A DNA stretch of 64,000 nt, taken from Sequoia sempervirens (lineage: Eukaryota > Streptophyta > Pinopsida > Cupressales > Cupressaceae). The notes beneath the pieces were generated by a model, which saw only the letters and a program-made list of their open reading frames with translations, was not told the origin of the DNA and did not search any database. Positions 22,796 to 35,849 of the stretch are shown here, in pieces. Every line of letters begins with the position of its first letter. Within the stretch, counting starts at the first letter, position 1. The DNA is taken from contig VDFB02270651.1 of the NCBI GenBank assembly GCA_007258455.2, forward strand, positions 699,976,217 to 700,040,216, in the 5' to 3' direction. The position numbers and the translations under genes are program-made.

Positions 22796-23024
22796 TTTTG
22801 AAGGTGAAATTGTCTCTACTCTTGAAGACCTAGAATGTGCAAGAAAAGATAAAAAAGGAAAAAGTCCTTGATTGAAGCCAAGATAAAAGAATGCACAAAG
22901 CTTGAGAAAGAAATCCTTTTACCCAAAAATGAGTTAGAGAAGGAAAATTCTAGAAATTTGGAAGCTGATATCAAATCTCACCATGCAAGAAGTGTCTCCA
23001 AAAATAGGTTCAATCATGCATTTT

Positions 23025-23090
23025 TTGGTTAATGTTTCATGTGCAATAAGTATGATCATAAGGCCGTAGAGTACAAATATGAAATGAATA
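23025..23090 (+). pseudogene. Copia zinc knuckle with lost last cysteine
   Basis: The frame reads CFMCNKYDHKAVEY. The CCHC pattern C-x2-C-x4-H-x4-C is kept except that the final Cys codon is TAC (Tyr). Zinc knuckles package RNA, and this change would abolish metal binding. Confidence 0.7.
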
Positions 23091-23272
23091 AAATAAATTT
23101 TGATGTATAAATTGTGTTGCTTCTTTGGTGGATGTTAATGTGACATGTCAAATATAAAACAATGTTGGAAATATAGCAAAATATTACATAAGTGATTTAG
23201 AAAAATAAAAAAATTCAAAAGATAGATTTTACTGAGCAAGTCGAGGAAACAAGTAATGAGGTTGAAAAATCT

Positions 23273-25756
23273 GTGGTTTTCCAAACAACATTTCATGCTC
23301 AAGGACAAATAAATCTCTGGGTAATAGATAGTGCTTGTCACATGACTGTAAACAAAATAAAATTCATCAATTTGGTTAAATGGAATGGTGGATCAGTCAA
23401 GTTTGGAGATAACTCATCATCAAAGATTTGTGGAAAGGGTACCATAAGTATTGATGGAAAATCCAAGACAAAATATGTTCTCTATATTGAAGGTCTCAAG
23501 CATGATATTCTTAGTGTAAGACAAATGTGAAGAAAGGGATATAATCTTATATTTCATGACCGATGATGTGAAATCAAAAGAGAAGATTATGGAAAATTGG
23601 TAGAAAAAGGAGCTAGGATAGAAAGAAATTTGTAAAACCAAAAGGGTGTTAATGGGAGAAGTTGTCTTCTAGGAAAAACAAATGAATGTTTGTTGTGGCA
23701 CAAGAGGATGGGACACATCGAATTTGATAACCTTGTGAATATTAGCTCCATGCAAGTAGTGAGAGATATGCCAAAGATTGTCAAGCTTGCAAGCACCTTG
23801 TGTAAAGAATGTTAGATTGGGAAGTAGACAAGGATAAGATTGAAGACTATGGAGTATTCTTCCACAAAACCATTGGAATTGATTCATACTAATTTTTGCA
23901 GACCTACCAGGACAAATATTCTTCAAGGTGAAAGGAATTTCATCTTACTCATTAATGATATATCTAGGATGACATGGGTTACATTCTTAAAAAAAAAATT
24001 AGTAGCTTTCAGTAGGTTTAATATTTTCAAGTCAATGGCTGAAAATGAAATGAATGCTAGAATCAAGTGTTTAAGGTCTGATAGAGGTGGTAAATTCACA
24101 CCAAATGAGTTTGAGGAATTATGTGAGGAACATGGGATAAAGAGAAATTTATCTGTTGCTAGAACACCTTAGCAAAATGGAGTAGTAGAAAGAAAGAAAA
24201 AAATAGTTTAGGATATGGCAAGACCTATGTTGAATGAAGCCAAGTTTCCTAATGTATACTGGAAAGAATCAATCTATAACGTTGTTTATATTATTAACAA
24301 AGGTCAGCTGAGGGTGGATAGCACAAAAAATCCTTATGAGCATTGGTATGGAATACCAAAAATTATCATGTATTCAAAATTTTTGGAAGTAAAGGCTTAA
24401 TTAAATGAGATGAAGAAGGTTTGGGAAAGTTTGACTCAAGATTTGATGAAAGAATATTTCTTGGGTACTCAACTAGGAGCAAAGTCTACAAGTGTTACAA
24501 TAATTTTTTGAGGAAGATTGTTGAAAGTGCAAATATCAGAGTTGATGGAGAGTCACATCAAAACACACATGAGTAAGAAGGTTTTTGTTCTAATGAACTT
24601 GCCTGCTCAGAGGAAGAAGAAGAATAAATTGTAGAAAAAGAAGCACAAGAGAAAGTTCCTAAGACTCTTACCAAGTATGTTCAAAATAATCATTCAGAAG
24701 ATCAGATAATTGGAGACAAGAATGAAGGTGTGTAGACAGGGAGATTTGCAAGAGAAAATGAATAGGTGAATTTCTCTTTGTTAGCAAGAATAAAACCTAA
24801 GAATTTTTCTAATGCTAGCAAGGATGAAGGATGGATTCAAGCAATGGAAGAAGAACTAAATCATATAAATAAAAATTAGACTCGAGAATTGGTGCCAAGA
24901 CCTATAGACATGAATATGATAGGAACATAATGGGTGTTCAAAAACAAACTAAATGAAGATGGAGAGGTGGTGAGAAATAAAGCAAGGTTGGTATGCAAAG
25001 GTTATTCACATGTGGAAGGAATTGAATTTGAGGAAACATTTACTCTGGTGAAAAGAATAAAGGCAATCATAATGTTTCTTCCATTTTTCAGTTCACAAAA
25101 AATTCAAGGTGTATCAGATGGATGTGAAATCTACTTTCTTGAATGGTGACTTGGAAGAAGAAGTGTATATAGAGCAGCTTGATGGATTTTAGCTATTGGA
25201 GGATCCAAAAATATAGTACATCGAATTAAGAAGGCTTTGTATGGTGTAAAACAAGCCCCTTGGGATTGGTATGCAAGGTTGGACAAGTACCTACTCTAGC
25301 AAGGCTCCAAGAAAGGTACCATAGATTAAAATCTATTTATTAAAAGTGAGGATGAAATAATTCTAATTGTTGTTGTGTATGTTGATGAAATAATATTTCG
25401 TGGGAATGATGAAATGTTTAAGAAGTTTGATGAAGAGATGCAAAAATAATTTGGAATGTCTATGATAGGTGAGTTATCACTCTTTCTTGGACTCTGAATT
25501 GCACAGTCAGATAATGGTATCTTTATCTCTCAAGAAAAGTATGATGTTGAAGAAGTTTGGTATAGAAGATTGCAAACCAGTGAGTACTCCCATGGTAACA
25601 GGTTTTCATTTGAGCAAAGATGATGAGTCACCTGATCAAACTCTATATAGGTCTATGATTGGGGGCCTATTGTACTTAATAGCATAAAGACCTAACATTA
25701 TGCAAGTTGTCTACTTGGTTACAAGGTTTGAAACTGATTCAAAAGAAACTCATGTA
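23273..25756 (+). pseudogene. Copia pol: protease, integrase and most of the RT
   Basis: Protease: LWVIDSACHMTVNKIKFIN near 23310, with DSA in place of the usual DSG. Integrase core (23840-24400): NDISRMTWVTFLKKK, LRSDRGGKF and, past a stop, GVVERKKK supply the D, D and E positions. RT: VVRNKARLVCKGYSHVEGIE (about 24970), then YVDE at about 25378-25389 where YVDD is expected, so the second catalytic Asp is Glu. The region ends at 25756-25761 (THVKA), where the gypsy element enters. Several stops and frame changes. Confidence 0.9.
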
Positions 25757-26124
25757 AAGGCTAAAACAATGAAGAATAGGTTATGTTGTAAAAGGGGGGT
25801 TCACCAAAATGATATAGAAAGACTTATTTCCCTTTATTTCATTAGGAAATGAGATCCCCATGAAGAATTGACTAAAAACCCTTAGGTGAATCAACTCAAT
25901 GTGAGAATATCAAATTTCCTTATGCTTTGAGGACAAGGGTCAAGTTCAAACATCACTTTTGGGAGAAAAAAATAAGAATAAAAAATCAACCTAATTATGC
26001 TAACTCAAACTTGAAACAACAAAAAATAAATTAATATTAGCAGAAGCATAAAATATATTGTAGATCTAAGAAGGGAAAATGAGGTTTACGAGTCACCAAA
26101 AGTCACTTTCAGGAGAATGTCTGG

Positions 26125-26152
26125 GACTCATTTTTCCATGGGTGAATGGGTC
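26125..26152. other. LTR palindrome P2, left copy
   Basis: GACTCATTTTTCCA followed by TGGGTGAATGGGTC: 10 of 14 positions pair around a central CCATGG. It lies downstream of the TATA box in transcription direction. Confidence 0.7.
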
Positions 26153-26829
26153 TTTTGTTAGGGTTTTTCAACAACTTTTAGGAGCCTTTGATGTTGATCT
26201 ATAGCTTCTTATTTTTCTAGGTTTTAGTGTTGAAAAGTTAGAAATTAGATATGTAGGTGAGATTTCATGATTTACAACTTTGACAACTTTTGCAACTTTG
26301 ATAACTTTTCCAATCTTGCACTTCAAGAGGTCTTCAATTCTTCTTCAACCTAAATCTGCAACACACACAAGAGGGAAAAAATGTTTTTTTTGGTGAATGG
26401 GGGTTTGCCTTGGTCAAACCCAATTTTGGTAATCAAACCTTGAATTGAAATAAAGCATGAAAGAGGGAATGAAGAATGAACAATGCTATCTTACCACTCA
26501 ACAAACCCTTGAATAAACCTTGGTAATGGAGATATTGGAAGGTTTGAAACTTGCATGAAATTGATTCAATGGATGTGGATCTAGATACTTGAGATAATGC
26601 TTTGAACGCTTGACTTGAATCTTGAAACCTACATCACAATGTTAGCTCCAAAAACATGCATGATGCAAGAAGAATTTGACATGATGATTGGATCTTGAAT
26701 GTTGTAATAAATCTTTGATATATTTTCCCTTGAATGCTCTTGATCATCAAATTTTCTATAGGAACACTTTCATCAAAAATACTCTTGAAGTTCTTGAAAA
26801 GGCTAGGTGAAACTTAGAAAATAACCTTG

Positions 26830-26837
26830 TATTTATA
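26830..26837 (-). promoter_or_regulatory. Gypsy LTR TATA box
   Basis: Minus-strand TATAAATA, about 120 bp downstream of palindrome P1. The equivalent in the other LTR is at 41612-41619. Confidence 0.6.
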
Positions 26838-26956
26838 GGTATGTATCCTTAATTTCTTGAAATTCAAATATTACAAGCTGACATTGAAATATGGATTTGG
26901 GGACATTGAAATACCATGAAAAACATATTTTAAATTTAGGTTCAAAGGTGTAGGGA

Positions 26957-26986
26957 GGACCCATTCACCCATGGGTGAATGGGTCC
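26957..26986. other. LTR palindrome P1, left copy (perfect, 30 bp)
   Basis: GGACCCATTCACCCA is followed directly by its exact reverse complement. It lies about 120 bp upstream of the TATA box in element orientation. Confidence 0.9.
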
Positions 26987-27272
26987 CAGGTCCCTATTCT
27001 TGGAACACACATTGCTCAAGGTAAAGTGTTATGTGTTGGCATTAATTTTTATTAGGTTTCCCCTTCAGAAAACGTAATTTATTAGGCTTGTAAATGTAAA
27101 ATAGGGCTTATTAAGGCATAATTAAGTCCAATTTAATTAAGAGGGCCCAAAAAAGTGTGGAAATGTAAAGGGATAAATTTTTTAACAGTAAATTAATGTT
27201 ATTAAGTCCATTTTAATTAGGAGGGTCCAAAGAAGTATGAAAATGTAAAGGGATACATTTTTCTACACTACA

Positions 27273-27289
27273 TTTAGCCCCCACTTTAG
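27273..27289 (-). other. Gypsy polypurine tract
   Basis: Minus strand ctaaagtgggggctaaa directly next to the LTR start, as expected for plus-strand priming. It fixes the orientation of the element. Confidence 0.8.
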
Positions 27290-30200
27290 TGAGAGGACGA
27301 CCTTGTGTCAAACTCACACTAAAGTAGACAATCAAGAGAGATCTAATTGTACAATTGTTGGAAGGATAAGATGAAAAAAGGTCAAGGAGGATGATCAAGC
27401 CCCCAAGATCTAAGATCTCATGGCAAGGCCAAAAAAGGCACAAGGAGACATATGTCTATGTGTTAGAAAAAAAATTGGGCACCTTGAGATGATGATAACT
27501 CTTAGCCCAAAAAGGTGCCTCTATTCCTAATAGCTCTAGATGAATGCTCTCTTTGAGAAAGCAATCGCCCTTTGAATTGAAGAGGTACAACTCCCTCTTA
27601 TGATTTTCAAGGAATTTAAATGCTAAAATAAAATATCATGTATGCTTTTAACCAAAAATCAGAAAAGGCCAAACCCAATATTAGGAAGAATCCCAATATA
27701 AGATGTAAGATACATAATAATAAAATACTAGCACAAAGACCAGCTTAACTTGTAAACCACAGGGAATTAAAATAATGACCTCAATATTATTTGAAAATGA
27801 AATCTATCATGAAGAAAACTACATCACTTATACAAAGATAAGATACTGCATTAAGACGCTCTCAAACACAAAGATTTAAGAACCCAAATCAACTTCACAA
27901 ACTGAATGCACAAATAAAAACAATGATTTCATTCACAATAATATTAGTAAAGTCTAAAATAATATTGAGCTTTCAAAAAGAATGTATCTCCCCCAAATGA
28001 AGAACATAGATCAGTTATTGCAATCCCGCAACCGTCAAAGAGGCTCCCGTTTCATAGCAAAAAGATCCCCCCTGAATGCCTACAATTACATATTTAAAGA
28101 TTTGCAAAATGAGTCCTTTCATTTTCCCATAACTTCTCCAAAATCAGTTAAAAGTAAAGAAACATTCCCTTTGCAATACTTTTAATCGCCTCTTGATTGG
28201 TAACTATTGCTAAAAAGAAGGAAGAGGAAAGGCCTTTCTAAACTTCATTGATAGGTTTTGCTTCTTGGACATTCATAGATTAGAACATAGCACTTCCTTC
28301 CCATCTCTACAAAGACATGTGGCATCTCAAACTGTCCAATGTGTCTTCTAGTAACTGGTTCATTCCACTTCAATCTTTTGAAAGTCGAACCATCAATTGA
28401 TTCCTTAGTCATCTAATTGTTTATCAATTCCAGACCAAGAGATGACTTCCATTATCGATAGATGTCAGTTCAAGGTTCTTTAAAGACCACATGAAAGATG
28501 CTTCAATCCCTTGATAAATTGAGCCTATTCTCTCTTCTTTAGTTCCATCTATCTTGATAACAACACCAAGACTACAAAATATATCTTCCTATTTGAATCA
28601 TTAACCAAGGCATCATTTCAAAACCACTTTTTCAATTAGCTTGCATTCAGTTGGGTAATTTGTTTAGTCATTCTACACGCAAAAGTATTGGTAATTACAA
28701 ATCATCACCTCTAGCAAGCATATGCGGGTCACCATAATGAAAATATTCTACTTCGCACCAACATTATTGTCTTCGTAGCATTTGGAAGTCTTAAAATACT
28801 TCCTCAAATGTGTTTTCCTGTAAATGGACTTGACTGAAGCATATTGAATTTCCATAAGAAATTAATACCATTTCCTCACAAAATGTCATCCATGGTGCCA
28901 TCTACCACATTCCTTTTATTATCCAACACAATAAAAGTGCATTCTCCATAGATCGGCTACAACTATTTGAATTTTTTTGTATAGAAATACTTAGTGAAAG
29001 TTTCCCCATGAGTAAGTATATGTTGATGATAGATTTCCATGAAGCCTATCCAAGCTACTTATAACTAGACATTTTTCTTTGTTCTTCATGTAATCTATCG
29101 ATTTGGGATTGAAAATTCCTCAGAGAGTAAATGACACCATGAAATTAGTAGGGAAAGGTTCATAGCTGAGACTAAAAGATATATTAATTTGCTTCAAATC
29201 ATTTCAATCTTTATTCTGATCTTGGCATTCTTTTTGCAAGAAAAGAAAATTACTATTAGCAGATAATACCTTGGGTCAACTCATCCTCTTGCCCCTATCA
29301 AGAGTATTATAAACATTCTCTGCTCCATTGAATGTTCATTCCATTATATGTTATCAATCGGGTCAAAATTAGTGGTGGTCTCTTCAATTCTTAATACAGT
29401 GTTTAAGTGGCGTGACCCTAGCTCTATAGTGTATATCTTCATGGTGAATACCTCCAATTAAATGTTGTGTAGATAATTCCACCATATCATGTGGAAAGGA
29501 AAAGGTCTTCATACCAAACAAGTTAGTCTTCATCTCATAATATTCCTTTCCAATAGTGTGGCGAGATTTTATGTGGTTATAAGAACTGTTTCAAACACCG
29601 CCTAGGTTAGCATAATGAGGCAAAATGCTGCCTATATTATAATAAGCAAGAGGAATTTACCTTTTTATTTAATTTTTTCCTTTGCATGGGTTCCTAGATA
29701 AAGCAATGACCTTTTGAATAATTGTGAAAACTAAGGCGGGGGTTGACATTAGTTTAGAAACTCCCCAAAATTACCACTGACTCAAAAGAAAACCACTGCC
29801 TTATATGATTCCCAATTTTAGGTTTTTGGTGATAGATACTTGTTCTAAATCACAACCACTTTATATTGTCCAACCATGACACTTAGAACCTTTGAATGAA
29901 CAGATCTTTGCTGTAAAATGGATCATATTGTTGTGAAGGAGCTTGATCAATTAAATCAATATTTACTTTGCTTGAGGTCTTATACATGTAGATTGCACCA
30001 TCATCCTTGTTGTGAAATTCCCCAAATATGAACACATTTCCTCTTCATTGTTCTTGCACGTCATAGGAGTTTGAGCTCATCGACTAATTCCTTCACCAGT
30101 GTCTCCTACATAAACCTTTAAGATGGACCCAAATGTGATGTGCAATAGATTCACAATTTTGTAACTTTAGTAATTATCCTTCAAGACATGATGATAAATG

Positions 30201-31869
30201 TCAGGAACTACTTCGCCATTTTGTTTTCTAGATCAATTTTCTCAAATCGTATAGAGCATAGTTGCTTTTCAAAATGATCGCTTATGCCTTCCAAACAACC
30301 TCTTTTTCCATAGCTTGGGAGTGAATTTAAATGCAACATGGAAATCAAGAATGCAAAAATGTACTGCTATTCCCATTTATTTTAAACAAATTAGGATCAT
30401 AATCAATAATATTTCAGCTTCAAGGGACTGGAAGACATGGGAAAAATTCAAAATTTGGCATGCTAAAAATAGGGTTAACACTATGTTAAGCATATGTATG
30501 CAACAATGACAAGATACTCAATCATACAATGTCAAAGACTCAAAGAAAGAAAGAAAACAAGGGGTGGATCAAGCCTCAACTATTTTTTTAACTCGATGTG
30601 GATTAAGCCTTAGATGTTTGTCCAAAAATGTTTACAAGTGGAACTTGTTGTCCACTATGTAAACAACAATGCATGCTCACACGGACTAGTGAAATCCATT
30701 GTCCACTATGTGATCCCCCAGAATTGGCAAATGAGATAGTCTTATTAGGCTCCCATAACTTTAATAAGGCACCAATCAATATGAACTTCGAGCTTCATAA
30801 GGCTTATCAAGCTATGTTATGCTAAACACTTATGAAAAAACAAGGCTCCACTAGAAAGCAAGGTGTGTTATGCTTGGTGGCCATGAAAAGGGTTGTAACT
30901 TTGAGCTTCACAAGGTTAGCAAGCTACATTATGCTAAACACTTATGAAAAAAATGAAAATAGGATAAGCCATGTTCAAAGGGGTTTTTCTTAGTTCATTT
31001 AATGTCTCCTCTTAGGGAACATCATTCCTAATGTCTCCAAGAGAGGAAAAGTCTAGGATAAAAGATTCACAACTTAGGGAATGCAATGCGTAGCATCACC
31101 ACTAAGAGGAATGTCATATGCCAAGAAATTTCACACTCTTGGAAGGCATCAAACCCAATGGCACTACCAAGAAGAAGACACATCACGTGGAGTAAGAATA
31201 CCACACTATGAAATATAAGATATAGTTAAAAAAATCAAAATGATAATGCCAATGTATTCCCCCACTTTAAAGAAATTTCTTTAAACACCATGTTGTGAGA
31301 AATTACTTTAAAGTAGCAAATGAACAATGTTAAAAAAGACATGAGAGATTATCTCGAAAGCTCTATATCAAGCATATGTTTCCAAATGAAGCTACATCAT
31401 GAAAAATGGGTTTCCCCCAAATAAAATCATTCCCAAAATAACTCATGGAACTGGAAGAATGATACATAAAGAATGAAAACAAAGAAAATATTTTGGGTGA
31501 AAATGAAAGAGACTTAAATGTCTTCATGCCTTGCATCATCCCAAAAATGAAAACACAAGACAAAAGAAAAGATAAAGGTTTATGACATATATAAGAATAT
31601 AGATACAAATAGAGGAATGAATATAATACATATCAAACAAAATGATATGGGGGATCACATTACACACATGAAATCACACAAATAACTTGAAAAAGAAAAC
31701 AAAGACAAGGCTAGTAAGGTACATGAGAGTCAACCTATAGTAGTTCGTTCACATCCCAATCTTGTTTGTCATATGCAAAAGGTGAGAAACTAGCCAAAGG
31801 GAAAACATTCAAGTGCCAAACTAGGACAATCGCCAAGTTCAACACATGGTGAATCACTCTTTTTAGGAG
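27290..31869 (-). other. Gypsy internal region without recognisable RT or integrase
   Basis: This is where pol should be. Read on the minus strand I find no RT, RNase H or integrase motif. A direct repeat of about 113-bp period lies at 30790-30960 (gagcttcataagg...gctaaacacttatg). A second polypurine-like taaagtgggggaatac on the minus strand lies at about 31255-31275. The one coding-like patch (28245-28580) is listed separately. The rest may be non-coding filler, as in large non-autonomous LTR elements. Confidence 0.5.
28245..28580 (-). pseudogene. Coding-like patch, unknown product
   Basis: Read leftward, about 52 open codons (GVVIKIDGTKEERIGSIYQG, then ASFMWSLKNLELTSIDNG) end at a stop at 28424-28426. 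After a frame change, 55 open codons (TFKRLKWNEPVTRRHIGQFE, then MPHVFVEMGRKCYVLIYECP) end at 28245-28247. The composition looks protein-like. It does not match gag or pol that I know. It may be a captured host fragment or an extra ORF of this element family. Confidence 0.35.
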
Positions 31870-34800
31870 GATCATGATGGTTGTTATCATTTACGCTCAT
31901 GGAAGAGGAAATAAATTTGACTCTTTATGCACTTCCTCATCAATTTTGGCACTTTCATTATCATCATCCAAGTTTATCACAACAAAAGGTCTAATAATAA
32001 TATCCATGGAAGATTCTTGTTATTTTTATGTTCAAGATATAGGATTTTATTGTTTTTGGTGAAGGTGAAGAATCATCATGCATTGCTTGAGGTAATTTTT
32101 TTATTTTTTATTTTCTATGTTGTTCTTTTCTTTTTCTTGTAACAAATGAGCAATAACATGACATCTATGCCTATGCTATCTAGAATTTCAGTTTCTTTTC
32201 ATTCTATTTTCAAGTTGTGATTGTATAGGAGTGGGTCTATCAACCATATGTTTATTTTCTTCCCTTAAGGGAGGAATGAAAGGAACCATGGGAGGTTGTT
32301 CAACCACTTTCTCTTTAGCATTATAGACTTGTTTGATTTTAGGAGGCACAATGGGACTTACTTGGTTATCTCGTGGTCTCTTATAGGAAATAGGTGAAGG
32401 ATTTGTCATGTTTTGGTCTTGGTTACTTGGAATGGATTTTGGTTCAATAATGGTTTCATCAAGGATAGGAGGCTCAATCATGGGTTGAGGCGTAAATTAC
32501 TAAGGGATAATTCTATTATGTGCTTTGCCTTAAACTTTTGATAAGATTTGAAAAAGAAGTCCTCATGAGGCCTAATAGTTTCCATAGGTTCAAGCCAAAA
32601 GAAATCCAATGAGATATTCACTTGGGAAGACACAAGATTAAAGCCACTATGATGCATATTAAAGATCTCTTTTCCAAATGGAAACTTTAAACATTTATGC
32701 ACTACTAATGGGATGACTTTCATGGAGAGAAGCCATGGGTAGCCTAACTTCACACGAAATTGGTTTGACGATGGGATGATGGAGAATGGGAAACTTAATG
32801 TTTTCGATCCAACTTTTAAAGGAAGAGTTTATCACACCTATCATAGGGAAAGCAAAACCATTATGCATTTTTATCTATGAATTCAATTTTTCACAAGTAT
32901 CTTGATAAAGCTCATGCACAAACATAATTTCTTTAGTGATCACATTCTCTACACAAACGAGATCAATTAATATCCCATTAGTAGGCTTGCCATTGATTCT
33001 TCTAGCTATGTAAAGAGGACCATCAAGTGCACAATTGATTATGTAATGTTTTGAGAAAGCAATGTCAAGGGGTGTTTTGGTAAGGTCCTTATGAGGTTGA
33101 ACTTCAATGATTGCAACCATCTTATCTATAGAATTTTCTGTACTGTCTTTCATGTTTTCATCATCCATGTCAACATTCATCATATCATTCTTAGTTTCAA
33201 TAGCTTTGAAAAAGGATATGTTATGATTCGGCATAGGATTAGTAAATATTTACAAATTTTGGTTAGGAGGGGCTACAAACTTATTACCTTGATCATTAAC
33301 ACTACCAATTTGAATGTGATTAAAATCAATGAGGTCTTGCACAATATGTTTAAGACACTTACAATGTTTTGTATCATTTCCATTTTGTTTGATGAAAATG
33401 GCAATAGGAGTTTTGTTTATATTTTAGAGGTAAATTCTTAGTAGGATTAGGAGTTCTAATAGGAGGTAAGGAAATTAAGTTGTTGTTTAAGAGTTGCAAC
33501 ATGGTGTTATGAAGGGTGTCAGGTGAGGGGTAAATTGTCTATTTCTCTCTCCGAATGTGTATGGATTTTTCATCTTTATAGCCGCCACTTGGGTATCAAC
33601 ATGTTGAGTTGGTTGAGGAAGATCAAGTTGTAAAAATAACTTATTTTGTTTCTTGAATGGTTGATAAGTTTTTTAAGACATAGATTCAAAATTTTCAGGA
33701 TGACTAGAGGGAGTTTTCACTTCATGACTACTAATTGAATTTTGGTAATCATGAAGGGAAGTACACAACTGTGTGAAGGAGGGAAATTTCATCATCCCAA
33801 TCTTATCTTGAAGTTTACTTTTGCAAATTCTCAATGAATATTCATTGAAGATCAGGATTGGGAATCTTAATGTTGATTTGTGAATAAAACAATTGATAGA
33901 GGGCAATAATGTTAGCGACCTTTTCATCATATTTTTTCTTACATATCATTAAATATGCTAAGGTCATCTTAGGACTTGTTTGCACTTGGAAATGATTAAG
34001 GAAGGTATCAATAAGTTCATTAAATGGACATATTAAGTTATTTGGTAAGGAACAAAACCATTCCAAACTAGTATCTTTCAAGGATCTAGGGAAGAGTTTA
34101 TCCAAGAGTTTATCCTAAAAAATGAAGTAACTACATAAGGCTATGCATGTGTCAACATGGATAATAGGATCTCATTTCCCACCATATTTTTCAAATCTAG
34201 GAATCTCTATACCTTGTGGCATTTGTGTTCTTAATATAGATGCAAGAATAAGGGGTTTCTTTTGACATATTGTGAAGGTTGACCATTTTGATTTTGACTA
34301 AATCTAGCATTTTGTTGTTGGAGGGATGAAACACTTTTCAAGATTTGGTTAAGGATGGGATCATTGTTTGTGTTATGAGATGGAGGTGAATAAGGTGGAG
34401 ATGTATATGTGTTCAGAGGATAAGTGAATTGTAAATTTGTGAGGGGGGATGGGTTAGGAGATGTGAGATTTGAATGCGCAAAGGTAGAGGGATTCCTAGT
34501 GGAAATACCTAAGGTAGAAAGGATATTTCTAGTAGGTTGTATGGTTGTAGCAATAGTTTGATTAGTGTATGTTGGAATAGAGGTTATGGTTGTGGAAGGA
34601 GGAATTGAATTTCCACCTTCACTTTGAGTATACCCCAAAGCTTGAGCACAACTAGTCATTGTAGGGACATAGTTGGTAATGATGTGATTTAAGCTACGCA
34701 CAACTTTTTTTCCTAGTTCATTATCAATTATTCCCCTCATGTTATCTATGATAGGAACCGCATTACCAACGATGTTTTCAGGACTCACAAAGTTTTGCAA

Positions 34801-35103
34801 TTTCTCTAACTCTTCATCCATTCTTCTAAGGTTCTCTTGAGGGACATTAGCAACCCTTGATTCAATATTAGTTACATTAGTTGTTGGTAAGGAGGTCATA
34901 GGAAATGAAGTGTCAAGAGTATGGTCCATAGTGGGTTGACTAGTGTCAACACTATGAGTGGAAGAGTTAGAAAACCCAAGATCCATGAGGAGTGATGTAT
35001 CACAGGATGACATGAGTCTCGAACTACATCTCACAATAGTATTGGCAATAGGACACAAAGTTGTGAAGCTCATACAAGTTTCACAAACCCAAGGTGCACC
35101 CAA
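31870..35103 (-). pseudogene. Gypsy gag-protease remnant (relative of the one at 60.7-64 kb)
   Basis: The frame opens near 35103; a natural start may be the Met of CMSFTTLCPIANT. The first 290 codons to 34231 are open: a charged helix (RRMDEELEKLQNFVSPENIV), VPTMTSCAQALGYTQSEGG, then a Ser/Thr/Pro-rich stretch. The retrotransposon gag core follows at 33842-34105 (LFPRSLKDTSLEWFCSLPNN, FLNHFQVQTSPKMTLAYLMI). The protease-like region (32875-33234) has the ARRINGKPTNGILIDLVCVE pattern, with LID where DTG or DSG is expected. A Pro-rich tail (32188-32481) and an acidic end near 31900 finish it. Stops and frame changes separate the blocks. Confidence 0.85.
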
Positions 35104-35849
35104 AATGGAGAATAGGTAAAATACAATTAAATACCCTAGAATGTAAAGTGCAATGCAAGTATGTAAAAATCAATTTCTAGATTTTAAACAAGATAATTTT
35201 TTGATTATGTTATGTAAAAACCTGAAAATGATGTCTTTTTTAAATGAAAATTTGAATTCAAAATATGCAATGAATTTGACAAATTAACCTAAATGTGCAC
35301 AATTTCAAAAAGCAAAAATTCTGGAAATTGAAATAGCAAACTGAATGTTGGAATAAAGAATGTAGAAATAGTGTTTTTGATGCTCAAAAAATGTAGAAAA
35401 TCCCTGATTAGGGACTCATTCTCCCATGGGAAAATGGGTCTCACTTTAGGGTTTTTAAAAATTAATTTACAAGTTTCTGAGTTGATTTTTATGCTTTTTA
35501 GATCCAGGTTTCAAACAAGTGGCTACAGTTTCAAATTTCTAGAAAATCAAATTTAAATGCAAGTATGAAATGATGTTAAATGAAAAGTAAGAATTCCTAA
35601 TTTGAGATGCCATTTTGATTCAATTTTCTGATGTAAATGACTAATCATGCAATGTTATGTAAATACTATGCAAAATAACCGAGATTTTAATTTCTCAAAT
35701 TTTAGAGAATGCAAAAAAGCAAACCTAAAACCCTAAATTAGATGCAAATCAATGCAATGCAATGCAAAGTAATGAAAATCCTAGATCTAGGGTTGAAATG
35801 GACTCCAAAATTAGAAAGTTATGATGCTCAAAAGTTGGGTTCACCAAAA
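35104..35849 (-). other. Gypsy 5' leader with an extra palindrome
   Basis: Non-coding DNA between gag and the right LTR. It contains GACTCATTCTCCCA followed by TGGGAAAATGGGTC (35413-35440), 12 of 14 pairs, a further member of the LTR palindrome family. A short caatgcaatgcaatgc run lies at about 35750. The sequence next to the LTR (minus strand TTTTGGTGAACCCAACTT) should hold the primer-binding site but is not the iMet type. Confidence 0.65.

Larger units (their letters stand above)
25762..27272 (-). repeat. Gypsy 3' LTR (left copy)
   Basis: 1,511 bp. Read on the minus strand it starts TGTAGTGTAG. Its other end is TAAAACAATG on the plus strand (TGAAACAACG in the other copy). A minus-strand TATAAATA lies at 26830-26837. 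It carries the two palindromes described separately and an 80-bp duplication at its transcription-upstream end (attaagtcca at 27121 and 27201). Confidence 0.92.
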
